A stretch of DNA of 64,000 nt from Rhodovulum sp. (GTDB lineage: Bacteria > Pseudomonadota > Alphaproteobacteria > Rhodobacterales > Rhodobacteraceae). Under the pieces are notes generated by a model. It saw only the letters and a list, made by a program, of their open reading frames with translations, searched no databases and was not told where the DNA came from. Of the stretch, positions 41,934 through 50,304 are shown in pieces. Location: positions 20,107-84,106 of the forward strand of contig JACKKC010000011.1 of the NCBI GenBank assembly GCA_020637615.1. The letters are read 5' to 3'. Both the position numbers and the translations under genes were made by a program. Each line of letters opens with the position of its first letter. Positions within the stretch are counted from its first letter, which is position 1.

Positions 41934-42751
41934 GCAGCGCGACCGCAACCGCCCCGGCCGTGAACGCCGCCGCAACGACCCGCCCCCGCGAGTCCCGCGC
42001 CGCGCTCTATGCGAGCCTCGGGTTGCTCGCGCTGCTGCTCGTCGCCTGGCAGATCCTGCCCACGGCCCTGGCGGTGCCGAAGTACATCATCCCCACGCTC
42101 TCGGACTGCCTCGTCGAGTTCGGCCGGATGTGGACGAGCGAGAGCCTGCTCGCCAATACCGCCTCGACCGCGCTCTACACCATCCTCGGCTTCGCCATCG
42201 GCAGCGCCCTCGGCGCGGCGCTCGGCTATCTGCTCGGCATGTCCGAGTTCTGGGAGAAGGTGCTCTCGCCCTATATCCTGGCGCTGCAGATCGCGCCCAA
42301 GGTCGCCTTCGCGCCGCTCTTCATCATGTGGTTCGGCTACAACGCCATGCCGAAGCTGCTGGTCACGGTGCTGATCGTGTTCTTCCCGGTGCTCGTCAAC
42401 GTGCTGCAGGCGATGCGGACCGTCGACCGCGACCTGGTGAACCTGGCGCGGGCCTACAACCTCTCGCGGTTCCAGATCTTTCTGAAAGTGGAGATGCCCT
42501 CGACGCTGCCGAACCTGATGGCGGGCCTGCGCATCGCCTCGACCCTCGCGGTCATCGGCGTCACGGTGGGCGAACTCGTCGGTGGCAACACCGGCCTCGG
42601 CTTCCTGATCTCCTACGGCGGCGGCCAGGCGAATGCGGCGATGGTCTTCAACGCGATCATCCTGCTGACCGTCATCGGCTTCCTGCTCTACTCCGCGCTC
42701 GTCCGCGCCGAGACCCGCCTGCTCCACTACCTGCCCAAGGCACAGTTCTGA
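41930..42751 (+). CDS. ABC transporter permease (TauC/SsuC-like)
   Basis: The ATG overlaps the upstream TGA (ATGA). The 273-residue protein has six membrane segments (LYASLGLLALLLVAWQILPT, TALYTILGFAIGSALGAALG and others). The EAA motif is NLARAYNLSRFQIFLKVEMP followed by STLPNLMAGLRIASTLAVIG and VTVGELVGGNTGLGFLI, standard for BPD_transp_1 permeases of the nitrate/sulfonate class. It homodimerises with the TauB-like ATPase and receives ligand from the preceding binding protein, completing a three-part importer at the head of the catabolic operon. Confidence 0.93.
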   Translation: MSSATATAPAVNAAATTRPRESRAALYASLGLLALLLVAWQILPTALAVPKYIIPTLSDCLVEFGRMWTSESLLANTASTALYTILGFAIGSALGAALGYLLGMSEFWEKVLSPYILALQIAPKVAFAPLFIMWFGYNAMPKLLVTVLIVFFPVLVNVLQAMRTVDRDLVNLARAYNLSRFQIFLKVEMPSTLPNLMAGLRIASTLAVIGVTVGELVGGNTGLGFLISYGGGQANAAMVFNAIILLTVIGFLLYSALVRAETRLLHYLPKAQF

Positions 42752-42798
42752 CCTAGGGCCGGCAACCACCCAACCACTTGGTTCCACAGGAGACGACC

Positions 42799-43353
42799 AT
42801 GTCCGCTGTTCCGAAGAAGTTCCCGTCGATCGAGCCCGAAGACGTGATGATCCCCGAGGGCAAGAGCCTCGGCGACTGGATCGAGAGCCGGACCGCCCGC
42901 TACGCGACCCGCACGCTGGACTGGGACGCGCTCAAGTTCCAGGCGGACTACGACCCGATCTACCGCCGCGCCCAGATGCGCTACATCGGCACCGGCGCCA
43001 CCGGTGTCACCGACGACGAGAACGTGATCCCGGCGGAGAACTTCACCTTCTCGACCATGGTGCTGCCGGCCGGCTGCGAGGGCCCGCTGCACATCCACCG
43101 CGACGCCGAGGAGGTGTTCTTCATCCTCAAGGGCCACAAGGTCCGCTTCTTCATCGAGCACAAGGGCGAGCTGGTCGAGACCGTGCTCTCCGAGCGCGAC
43201 ATGGTCTCGGTGCCGCCGGGCCTCTACCGCGGCCTGCGCAACGAGGGCATCGAGGAGGCGCTGATGTGCGTGCTCATCGGCAACCCGAAGCCGGTCACGC
43301 CGACCTATCCGCCCGACCACCCCGTCTCGCAGATCAAGCGCGACAAGAAGTGA
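42799..43353 (+). CDS. Cupin-domain protein of the catabolic operon
   Basis: The start at 42799 (MSAVPKKFPSIEPEDVMIPE) follows AGGAGACG. The 184-residue protein contains one double-stranded beta-helix cupin: LPAGCEGPLHIHRDAEEVFF, ILKGHKVRFFIEHKG and ERDMVSVPPGLYRGLRNEG. The metal-ligand pattern HIHRDAEE is present (His-X-His and Glu) and a fourth position may be the Arg or Asn after GLY. Single-cupin proteins in such operons act as dioxygenases, isomerases or ligand-binding chaperones. It sits between the importer and the Rieske oxygenase; a role as ring-modifying enzyme or regulator-like binding protein is open. Confidence 0.8.
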   Translation: MSAVPKKFPSIEPEDVMIPEGKSLGDWIESRTARYATRTLDWDALKFQADYDPIYRRAQMRYIGTGATGVTDDENVIPAENFTFSTMVLPAGCEGPLHIHRDAEEVFFILKGHKVRFFIEHKGELVETVLSERDMVSVPPGLYRGLRNEGIEEALMCVLIGNPKPVTPTYPPDHPVSQIKRDKK

Positions 43354-43409
43354 CTTGCGCCGGGGGGCGCCCGGTGCCCCCCGCAGACCCGAGGCCGCAG
43401 GAGACAGCC

Positions 43410-44453
43410 ATGACAGCCATCGACAAGAAGACGCTCATCGAAGAGCGGGTGAATACCGGCCTCCTCGGCCAGTGGTATCCGGTCGCCAAGTCGGTCGAGG
43501 TGAAGGGCACCCGTCCGCATGGCGTGAAGGCCCTCGGCCAGAAGCTGGTGCTCTGGCGCGACGCCAGCGGCAAGATCAACTGCATCGAGGACTTCTGCCC
43601 GCACCGCGGCGCGCCGCTCTCCTACGGCGAGGTCCACGAGGGCAACATCGGCTGCCGCTACCACGGCGTCATCGTCAACGGCGAAGGCGTGGTGGTCCGG
43701 GTCCCGGCGATGCCGGAATGCGCGCTCGAGGGCCGCAAGGCGCTCAAGTCCTTCGCGACGACCGAGTCGAACGACGCCGTCTTCGTCTACTTCCCCTCGG
43801 TCGAGCAGCCCGAGCCGCCCGCGCTCGTGCTGCCGAAGGAGCTGGTCAGCGACGCCTGGACCGGCTTCCTCTGCACCTCGGTCTGGGAGTGCAACTACCG
43901 CTACGCGCTCGACAACCTCGCCGACCCGATGCACGGCTGCTACCTGCATTCGGAGAGCTTCACGCTGGCCTATGGCTCCAAGCAGGACCTGATGAAGCTC
44001 GACAAGACCGAAAACGGCTTCCACATCAGCCGCGTCGGCCAGGTGGGCGAGAACTTCGACTGGTCCGAGTTCGAGATCCACGCCGGCGACATGTTCTGCT
44101 TCCTCGACATCCCCTATCCGCCGGCCGCGGGCCCGGGCGGCTTCATGCGGATCATCGGCTTCACGCTCCCGGTGGACGAGCATACCTGCAAGGTCTTCTT
44201 CTGGCGCATGCGCGAGGTCTCGGGCGTCGCCCGCGACAGCTGGCGCTTCCTCTACCGGGCGGTGCTCGAGCCGAACCACTGGGCGGTGCTCGAGCAGGAC
44301 CGGGTCATGCTCGAGGGCATGCCGGACGACGCCCGCAAGCGGGAGATGCTCTACCAGCACGACCTCGGCGTCAGCCGCATCCGCCAGATCCTGACCCGTG
44401 CCGCCAAGTCGCAGGTCGAGGCGGAACTCGCCCAGGCCCAGGCGGCCGAGTGA
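43410..44453 (+). CDS. Rieske non-heme iron oxygenase, catalytic alpha subunit
   Basis: The 347-residue protein (MTAIDKKTLIEERVNTGLLG) has a Rieske [2Fe-2S] site with C63 and H65 (CPHRGAPLS) and C82 and H85 (CRYHGVIV). Its mononuclear iron site NLADPMHGCYLH supplies N169-D172-H175-H180. Size and lack of a beta-subunit gene place it with vanillate-demethylase/phthalate-oxygenase-type homo-oligomeric enzymes. It probably mono- or dihydroxylates, or O/N-dealkylates, the imported substrate. No ferredoxin gene is present; an adrenodoxin-reductase-like gene and a flavodoxin gene downstream are the apparent electron donors. All metal ligands are intact. Confidence 0.93.
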   Translation: MTAIDKKTLIEERVNTGLLGQWYPVAKSVEVKGTRPHGVKALGQKLVLWRDASGKINCIEDFCPHRGAPLSYGEVHEGNIGCRYHGVIVNGEGVVVRVPAMPECALEGRKALKSFATTESNDAVFVYFPSVEQPEPPALVLPKELVSDAWTGFLCTSVWECNYRYALDNLADPMHGCYLHSESFTLAYGSKQDLMKLDKTENGFHISRVGQVGENFDWSEFEIHAGDMFCFLDIPYPPAAGPGGFMRIIGFTLPVDEHTCKVFFWRMREVSGVARDSWRFLYRAVLEPNHWAVLEQDRVMLEGMPDDARKREMLYQHDLGVSRIRQILTRAAKSQVEAELAQAQAAE

Positions 44454-45190
44454 TGCTCGCGGGCCGCAGCATCCTCGTCACCGGCGCCGGCCGCGGGCTC
44501 GGGGCGGAGATCGCCCGCGGGCTCGCCGGCCACGGCGCGCGCCTCGTCCTCGCCGACATCGCCGAGGACGAGGGCCGCGCCGCGGCCGAGGCGCTCGGCG
44601 CGACCTTCGCGCCGGTCGACCTCGCCGACCCGGACTCGATCGCCGCGCTCGCGGCGACGGTCGGGGAAGCGACCGGCGGCAGGCTGCACGGCCTCGTCAA
44701 CAACGGCGCGATCGCCACGGGCATCGGCGGCATCCCCTTCGAGGAGATCGAGATCGAGAGCTGGGACCGGGTGCAGCGGGTGAACGTGCGCGGCACCTGG
44801 CTGATGACCCGCGCGGCGGCACCGCTCCTGCGCGCCTCGGGCTCCGGCCGCGTGGTCAACGTCGCCTCCGACACCGCGATCTGGGGCGCACCCCGTCTCC
44901 TGTCCTACACCGCGTCGAAGGGCGCGGTGATCTCCATGACCCGGTCGCTCGCCCGCGAGCTCGGCCCCGACCGGGTCGGCGTCACGGCCGTCGCACCCGG
45001 CATCCTCACCACCCCCTCGACCGACTACGTGCCCGAGGCCCGCCACCAGCTCTATTCCGACGGGCGCGCCGTCCCCGGCCCGCAGGCGCCGGGCGAGATC
45101 GTCGACACCATCGCCTTCCTCCTCTCCGAGGGGGCGCTGACGCTCACCGGGCAGCTCCTGCCGGTCAACAACGGCTTCGTCTTCGCCTGA
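44453..45190 (+). CDS. Short-chain dehydrogenase/reductase, canonical active site
   Basis: The ATG overlaps the oxygenase stop by one base. The 245-residue SDR has the NAD-binding GAGRGLGAEIARGLAG motif at about residue 11, an acidic residue after the second strand (LADIAEDEG) that favours NAD+, VNNGAIATG, and the catalytic set with YTASKGAVISM. The NNAG motif is NNGA here, still compatible with function. Directly after the Rieske enzyme it could oxidise a cis-dihydrodiol to a catechol or a released alcohol; this is inferred from context. Confidence 0.9.
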   Translation: MLAGRSILVTGAGRGLGAEIARGLAGHGARLVLADIAEDEGRAAAEALGATFAPVDLADPDSIAALAATVGEATGGRLHGLVNNGAIATGIGGIPFEEIEIESWDRVQRVNVRGTWLMTRAAAPLLRASGSGRVVNVASDTAIWGAPRLLSYTASKGAVISMTRSLARELGPDRVGVTAVAPGILTTPSTDYVPEARHQLYSDGRAVPGPQAPGEIVDTIAFLLSEGALTLTGQLLPVNNGFVFA

Positions 45191-45201
45191 GGACCCCGCG
45201 C

Positions 45202-46008
45202 ATGTTCACCGCCCAGACCTCCGCAGGCATCGACTACCGCGAGCGGCCGGGGAGCGGCCCGTCGCTGGTGCTGCTGCACGGCATCGGCTCGAACGCCGAT
45301 TCCTTCGCGGAGCTCCTGCCGCTGCTGCCGCCCGACCGGCAGGTGGTCGCCTGGAACGCCCCCGGCTACGGTGCCTCCGCGCCGCTCGGCCCCGACTGGC
45401 CGGTCGCCGCCGACTACGCCGACGCGCTCGAAGCCTTCCTCGACCGGCTCGGGCTCGACCGCGTGACCCTCGTCGGCCACTCGCTCGGCACGCTGATGGG
45501 CGCCGCCTTCGCCGCCGCCCGCCCGGCGCGCGTCGAGCGCCTGCTGCTCGCCTCGCCGGCGCTCGGCCACGGCGTCGCCCCCGGCGGGGCGCTGAGCCCC
45601 GCGGCCCAGGCGCGCATCGACGACCTCGCCCGGCTCGGCCCGGAGGAGTTCGCCCGTATCCGCGCCTCGCGGCTGGTCTACCGGCCCGAGGAGAACCGCA
45701 AGCTCGTCGCCGCCGTCGAGGCCGGCATGTCGAAGGTCCGGAGCCCCGGCTACGATCAGGCCTCGTGCATGCTCGCCTCCGGCCGGCTGCTCGAGGATGC
45801 CGCCCGCCTCGCCGTTCCCACCGACGTGATCGTCGGCGAGGAGGACATCGTGACCCCGCCCGAGGGCGCCCGCGCCCTCCACGCCGCCATCCCCGCCCTG
45901 GTCCGCGGCCGCCTCACCGAGGTCCCCGCCGCCGGCCACGCGCTCTACACCCAGGCCCCCCTCGCCTTCGCGCGAGCCGTGGCCCCCCAAGCAACGCCGG
46001 TCGCCTGA
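45202..46008 (+). CDS. Alpha/beta hydrolase (possible ring-fission-product hydrolase)
   Basis: A 268-residue enzyme starting MFTAQTSAGIDYRERPGSGP. The fold markers are LVLLHGIGSNADSFAEL (oxyanion hole HG), the nucleophile elbow LVGHSLGTLMGAAFAAARP with Ser at about residue 95, Asp in VPTDVIVGEEDIVTPPEGA (Glu/Asp acid) and His in VPAAGHALYTQAP. Size and order match meta-cleavage-product hydrolases, lactonases and haloperoxidase-like esterases. Next to the VOC dioxygenase-like gene, C-C bond hydrolysis after ring opening is the leading guess. An esterase or enol-lactone hydrolase role is equally compatible with the sequence. Confidence 0.85.
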   Translation: MFTAQTSAGIDYRERPGSGPSLVLLHGIGSNADSFAELLPLLPPDRQVVAWNAPGYGASAPLGPDWPVAADYADALEAFLDRLGLDRVTLVGHSLGTLMGAAFAAARPARVERLLLASPALGHGVAPGGALSPAAQARIDDLARLGPEEFARIRASRLVYRPEENRKLVAAVEAGMSKVRSPGYDQASCMLASGRLLEDAARLAVPTDVIVGEEDIVTPPEGARALHAAIPALVRGRLTEVPAAGHALYTQAPLAFARAVAPQATPVA

Positions 46009-46035
46009 GCCGGGACGAACAGGAGGACGCGAACC

Positions 46036-46950
46036 ATGACCGAACCCGTCCGAGTCGGATCGCTGCGCGGCATCATGATGCGCGGCCCGGGCGTCTCCGC
46101 GACGCTCCCCTTCTACGAGGACATGTGGGGCCTCAGCCTCTCCCACAAGGAAGATGGCGTCGCGCTCCTGCGCGGCACCGGCACCGAGCCCTTCCTCTAC
46201 GGCCTGAAGGACGGGCCGGTCTTCGGCATCGAATACGTCCATTTCGCCATGCCCGACCGTGCCTCCATGGACGCGCTGCACGCCCAGATCATCGCCAGGG
46301 GCCACACGCCGATCTCGGCCCCCGGCGCGTTCGACGACTGGGCCGGCGGCTACGGCTTCGAGATGCTCGACCCCGACAACCGGCGCCTGCGCTTCCGCAC
46401 CGAGGCGCGCGTGCTCGACGACCAGAAGGACTGGGCGAAGCCGAAGAAGGTCAGCCATGTCGTGCTCAACACCCCCGACATGGACGGCACGCAGAAATTC
46501 TACGAGGAGGTGCTCGGCTTCCGCGCCTCGGATTATTCCGCCGACCAGATGGTCTTCCTGCGCTGCAACTCCGACCACCATTCGATCGCGCTGGTCCGCG
46601 GCAACTATGCCTCCGTCAACCACGTCGCCTTCGAGATGCCGACGCTCGACGAATTCATGCGCGGCATCGGCCGGATGAAGCAGAAGGGCCACGTCCCCTC
46701 CTGGGGTCCCGGCCGCCACGGGCCCGGCAACAACCCCTTCGCCTATTTCGTCTCGCCCTCGGGCTTCGTCATCGAGTTCACCTCCGAGCTGCAGCAGATC
46801 GACGAGGCGACCCACGAGGCCAAGGTCTGGTCGCGCACCGATCCGGAGGCGATGGACCGCTGGATGACCGCCGGTCCCCCGACCCCGGCACAGCGCGCCG
46901 TGATGCAGGGCCGGCCCGATCCCGGCTTCCCCGAACTGAGGACAAGGTGA
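46036..46950 (+). CDS. Two-domain VOC protein, catechol-2,3-dioxygenase-like
   Basis: The 304-residue protein (MTEPVRVGSLRGIMMRGPGV) has two tandem VOC modules. The C-terminal module keeps a type I extradiol metal triad: His in KVSHVVLNTPDMDGTQKFY near residue 139, His in SVNHVAFEMPTLDEFM near 196 and Glu in FVIEFTSELQQ near 245. The proximal Tyr/His-containing segment GRHGPGNNPFAYFVSPSGF resembles extradiol dioxygenases such as those for catechols or hydroxylated heterocycles. It would open the ring made by the oxygenases. It overlaps the next SDR gene by one base. Function by homology is likely, substrate unknown. Confidence 0.85.
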   Translation: MTEPVRVGSLRGIMMRGPGVSATLPFYEDMWGLSLSHKEDGVALLRGTGTEPFLYGLKDGPVFGIEYVHFAMPDRASMDALHAQIIARGHTPISAPGAFDDWAGGYGFEMLDPDNRRLRFRTEARVLDDQKDWAKPKKVSHVVLNTPDMDGTQKFYEEVLGFRASDYSADQMVFLRCNSDHHSIALVRGNYASVNHVAFEMPTLDEFMRGIGRMKQKGHVPSWGPGRHGPGNNPFAYFVSPSGFVIEFTSELQQIDEATHEAKVWSRTDPEAMDRWMTAGPPTPAQRAVMQGRPDPGFPELRTR

Positions 46951-47738
46951 TGGACTACGGCTATCAGGGAAAGGTTGCGGTCGTCACCGGCGGATCCTCC
47001 GGCATCGGCCTCGCCACCGTCAGGCTCCTGCTCGAGCACGGGGCGCAGGTCGCCTTCTGCGCCCGCAACGAGGGGCGGCTGCACGACGTCGCCTGCGTCC
47101 TCACCCGGGACCACGGCCAGGAGCGCGTCCTCGCCCGCGCCCTCTCGGTGCTCGAGCGCGCGTCGGTCGATGCCTTCGCCGCCGAGGTCCGCGACCGGTT
47201 CGGCCGCTGCGACCTCCTCGTCAATAACGCCGGCCAGGGCCGCGTCTCCTCCTTCGCCGAGACCGAGGACGACGACTGGCGCACGGAATACGAGCTGAAG
47301 CTCTTCAGCCAGATCCATCCGACCCGCGCCTTCATGCCGCTGCTGCGCGAAAGCCGCGGCGCCATCGTCGCGGTCAACTCGCTGCTCGCCTACCAGCCGG
47401 AGCCGCATATGGTCTGCACCTCCTCGGCCCGCGCCGGGGTGCAGAACCTGCTGAAATCGCTGAGCGTGGAGCTCGCCCCGGAGATCCGGGTCAACTCGGT
47501 GCTGCTCGGCCTGGTCGAATCCGGCCAATGGACCCGCCGCTTCGCCGAGCGCGAGGACCAGAGCCAGAGCCGCGCCGAATGGTACGGCAATCTCGCCGCC
47601 CGCAAGGGCATCCCGCTCGGCCGTCTCGGCGACCCGAGCGAGGCCGCCGCCGCCATCGCCTTCCTCGGCTCCAGGGCCGCCAGCTACATCACCGGCGCCC
47701 AGCTCGACGTCTCGGGCGGCCTCGCGCGTCATATCTGA
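46950..47738 (+). CDS. SDR-family protein with altered catalytic residues
   Basis: The ATG overlaps the preceding stop. The 262-residue Rossmann protein has the cofactor motif TGGSSGIGLATVRLLLEHGA and the structural NNAG (LLVNNAGQG). The active-site Ser is in VNSLLAYQPEPHMVCTSSAR. Aligned from that Ser, the catalytic Tyr position is Thr and the Lys position is Arg (T-S-S-A-R instead of Y-x-x-x-K). The C-terminal IPLGRLGDPSEAAAAIAFLG and SYITGAQLDVSGG are normal. Classical dehydrogenase chemistry may be lost or changed; it could be a lyase, isomerase or regulatory homologue in the pathway. Confidence 0.85.
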   Translation: MDYGYQGKVAVVTGGSSGIGLATVRLLLEHGAQVAFCARNEGRLHDVACVLTRDHGQERVLARALSVLERASVDAFAAEVRDRFGRCDLLVNNAGQGRVSSFAETEDDDWRTEYELKLFSQIHPTRAFMPLLRESRGAIVAVNSLLAYQPEPHMVCTSSARAGVQNLLKSLSVELAPEIRVNSVLLGLVESGQWTRRFAEREDQSQSRAEWYGNLAARKGIPLGRLGDPSEAAAAIAFLGSRAASYITGAQLDVSGGLARHI

Positions 47739-47749
47739 GGGACCAGACC

Positions 47750-49453
47750 ATGCTTCTCGCGACCATCGATGACACCGAAACCCCCGGCGACACCGCCGCC
47801 GGCATCGAGACCGTCGGCGACTTCATTGCCCGCTTCCTCGCCGAGATCGGCGTCACGACCATCTTCGGCGTGATCTCGATCCACAACATGCCGATCCTCG
47901 ACGCCGTGGCGCGCCAGGGCAAGATCCGCTTCGTCCCCGCCCGCGGCGAGGCCGGCGCCATGAACATGGCCGACGCCTATGCCCGCGTCACCGGCGGCCT
48001 CGGGGTCTGCATGACCTCGACCGGCACCGCCGCCGGCAACGCCGCCGGCGCCCAGGCCGAGGCGCTGACCGCCGGCTCGCCGGTCCTGCACATCACCACC
48101 CAGGTCGACCGCGAATTCGCCGACCGCGACCGCGCCGCGATCCACGACGTGCCGCGCCAGCCCGAAATGCTGCGCGGCGTCTCCAAGGCGGTCTTCCGCA
48201 TGTGGGACGCGAACGGCGCCATCGGCGCGCTGACCGCCGCGGTCTCGGCCGCCCTCTCGGCGCCGACCGGCCCGGTCAGCCTCGAGATCCCGGTCGACGT
48301 GCAGCGCTCGACCGCCCACGGCACCACCCGCATCCATGCCCCCCGCGCGACCCGGCCGATCGCCTCGGACGCGGTCCTCGACGAGATCGCCGAACTGGTG
48401 AAGAAGGCGCGCCGGCCGCTGCTCTGGCTCGGCGGCGGCGCCCGCGGCGCCGGGGCGCCGGCGACCGAACTGCTCAAGCGCGGCTTCGGCGTGGTCACCT
48501 CCACGAACGGCCGCGCCACGGTCTCCGAGGAGGAGCCGGGCAATCTCGGCGCCTTCAACATGACGCCCGAAGCCGCCGAGCTCTATGCGAGCTCGGACCT
48601 GATGATCGTCGTCGGCTCGCGGCTGCGCGGCAACGAGACGCGCAACAACCAGATGCCGCTGCCGCGGCCGCTGATCCAGATCGATGCCGACGCAGGCCAG
48701 GGCGGCCGCAACTACCCGGTGGAGATCTTCGCCCATGGCGACGCCACCGACACGCTGCGGCGACTGCTCGACCGGCTGCCTGCCAAGCTCGACACCGATC
48801 CGAACCTGCCCTTCGACATCGCCCGTACCCGCGTGCAGTCGGAGGGCCGGATGCGCAACGTGCTCGGCCCCTATGCCGGCGTCGCCGAGGCGCTGACCGA
48901 GCGCGTCGCCGCCGGCCGCCACCCCTGGGTGCGCGACGTGACGATCTCGAACTCGACCTTCGGCAACCGCTACGTGCGCATCGCCGACCCGCGCCACGGC
49001 GTGCATGCGCTCGGCGGCGGCATCGGCCAGGGCGTCGCCATGGGCGTCGGGGCCGCGCTCGGCTCGTCGGGACCCAAGGCGATCACGCTGCTCGGGGACG
49101 GCGGCACCATGCTCGGCCTCGCGGAGATGATCACCGCGGTCGACGAGAACGCGCCGCTGGTCTACGTGCTGATGAACGATCAGGCCTATGGCGTGATCCA
49201 GAACATCCAGGACGCGCAATACGACAGCCGGCGGCATTTCTCCAAGGTCGCGGTGCCGGAATTCCCGACCTTCTGCCGCGCCATCGGCATGCCGCACACC
49301 ATCGTCCGCTCGGTGGAGGACTTCCCGGCGGCGCTCGACGCGGCGCTCGCCGCCGACGGCCCGCAGGTCGTGGAGGTCGACATGGTCGCGATCGGCCCCT
49401 TCGCCGAATCCTTCTCCGGCCCGCCCGCCGGCGCCGCCGGAAACAAGGTCTGA
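47750..49453 (+). CDS. Thiamine-diphosphate enzyme, acetolactate-synthase-like
   Basis: A 567-residue protein with the three TPP-enzyme domains. The N-terminal PYR domain (DFIARFLAEIGVTTIFGVIS, PARGEAGAMNMADAYARVTG) carries the activating Glu in RGEAGA near residue 66. The middle FAD/NAD-like domain includes RRPLLWLGGGARGAGAPATE. The C-terminal PP domain holds the GDG motif LLGDGGTMLGLAEMITAVDE with NDQAYGVI following. It belongs with acetolactate-synthase, benzoylformate-decarboxylase and sulfoacetaldehyde-type enzymes. In this operon it probably decarboxylates or cleaves a 2-oxo acid from the ring-opened product. Confidence 0.9.
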   Translation: MLLATIDDTETPGDTAAGIETVGDFIARFLAEIGVTTIFGVISIHNMPILDAVARQGKIRFVPARGEAGAMNMADAYARVTGGLGVCMTSTGTAAGNAAGAQAEALTAGSPVLHITTQVDREFADRDRAAIHDVPRQPEMLRGVSKAVFRMWDANGAIGALTAAVSAALSAPTGPVSLEIPVDVQRSTAHGTTRIHAPRATRPIASDAVLDEIAELVKKARRPLLWLGGGARGAGAPATELLKRGFGVVTSTNGRATVSEEEPGNLGAFNMTPEAAELYASSDLMIVVGSRLRGNETRNNQMPLPRPLIQIDADAGQGGRNYPVEIFAHGDATDTLRRLLDRLPAKLDTDPNLPFDIARTRVQSEGRMRNVLGPYAGVAEALTERVAAGRHPWVRDVTISNSTFGNRYVRIADPRHGVHALGGGIGQGVAMGVGAALGSSGPKAITLLGDGGTMLGLAEMITAVDENAPLVYVLMNDQAYGVIQNIQDAQYDSRRHFSKVAVPEFPTFCRAIGMPHTIVRSVEDFPAALDAALAADGPQVVEVDMVAIGPFAESFSGPPAGAAGNKV

Positions 49454-49457
49454 CGCC

Positions 49458-50276
49458 ATGCGCCTCGGTCTCATCGGCTTCGGCAACATCGGGACGGCGC
49501 TGCTCGGCCTGATCGCCGAGGGCGCCCCGCTCGATCACCTGACCGTGCTCGTGCGGCCGGGCGCGGCGGATGCCGCCCGCAGCCGCCTCGACGGCGAGCT
49601 CAAGGGGGCGGCACGGAGCCATGCCCTGGTCTCCGACGCCGCCGGCCTGCTCGCCGACCGTCCTGACCTCGTGGTCGAATGCGCGGGCCATTCCGCGGCC
49701 GAGGCGCATGCGCCGGCCGTGCTCCGGGCCGGCATCGACGTCGTCCTCGTCTCGACCGGCGCGCTCGCCGACCCGGCGCTCGAGGCCGCGCTCAAGGCCG
49801 CGGCGGCCGAGGGCGGCGCACGCCTGATCCTGCCGGCCGGCGCGGTGGGTGCGATCGACCTCCTCTCGGCGCTCGGCGCCGGGGGCGGGCTCGAGGTCCG
49901 CTATCGCGGCATCAAGCCGCCCGCCGCCTGGGCCGGCACGCCGGCCGCCGAGATCCTCGACCTCGCGTCGCTCGCCGAGCCGGCGATCTTCTTCACCGGC
50001 AACGCGCGCGAGGCGGCGACCGCCTATCCGAAGAACGCCAATGTCGCCGCGACGCTGGCGCTCGCCGGGGCGGGCTTCGAGGCGACCCGGGTCGAGCTGA
50101 TGGCGGATCCTTCCGCCCCCGGCAACGTCCACGAATATTCCGTCGTCTCGCCGATCGCGAACTACACGATCCGCATCGAGAACAAGCCGTCGTCCGGCAA
50201 CGCAAAGACCTCGGCGACGACGATCTACAGCGTCCTGCGGGAAATCCGGAACCGCCTCGGCCCGGTCGCCATCTGA
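49458..50276 (+). CDS. Aspartate dehydrogenase-like protein (NadX family)
   Basis: The 272-residue protein begins MRLGLIGFGNIGTALLGLIA, a Rossmann GFGNIG dinucleotide motif. Interior blocks ILPAGAVGAIDLLSALGAGG, RYRGIKPPAAWAGTPAAEI and YPKNANVAATLALAGAGFEA follow the NadX/DUF108 L-aspartate dehydrogenase pattern. The catalytic His is in GNVHEYSVVSPIANY. The family oxidises L-aspartate or reduces oxaloacetate plus ammonia. Inside a ring-degradation operon, a related role on an imine or amino acid intermediate is plausible, and it hints at a nitrogen-containing substrate. An NAD-biosynthesis role is less likely because nadA/nadC are absent. Confidence 0.9.
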   Translation: MRLGLIGFGNIGTALLGLIAEGAPLDHLTVLVRPGAADAARSRLDGELKGAARSHALVSDAAGLLADRPDLVVECAGHSAAEAHAPAVLRAGIDVVLVSTGALADPALEAALKAAAAEGGARLILPAGAVGAIDLLSALGAGGGLEVRYRGIKPPAAWAGTPAAEILDLASLAEPAIFFTGNAREAATAYPKNANVAATLALAGAGFEATRVELMADPSAPGNVHEYSVVSPIANYTIRIENKPSSGNAKTSATTIYSVLREIRNRLGPVAI

Positions 50277-50304
50277 GGGAGGAGAGTTCATGTGGGGAGA
50301 AGCG

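Noticed and set aside
44398..48000. Very long alternative frames through the catabolic operon
   Set aside because: High GC content leaves several frames open; only the frames with SDR, hydrolase, VOC and TPP motifs and ATGA-type junctions are credible.
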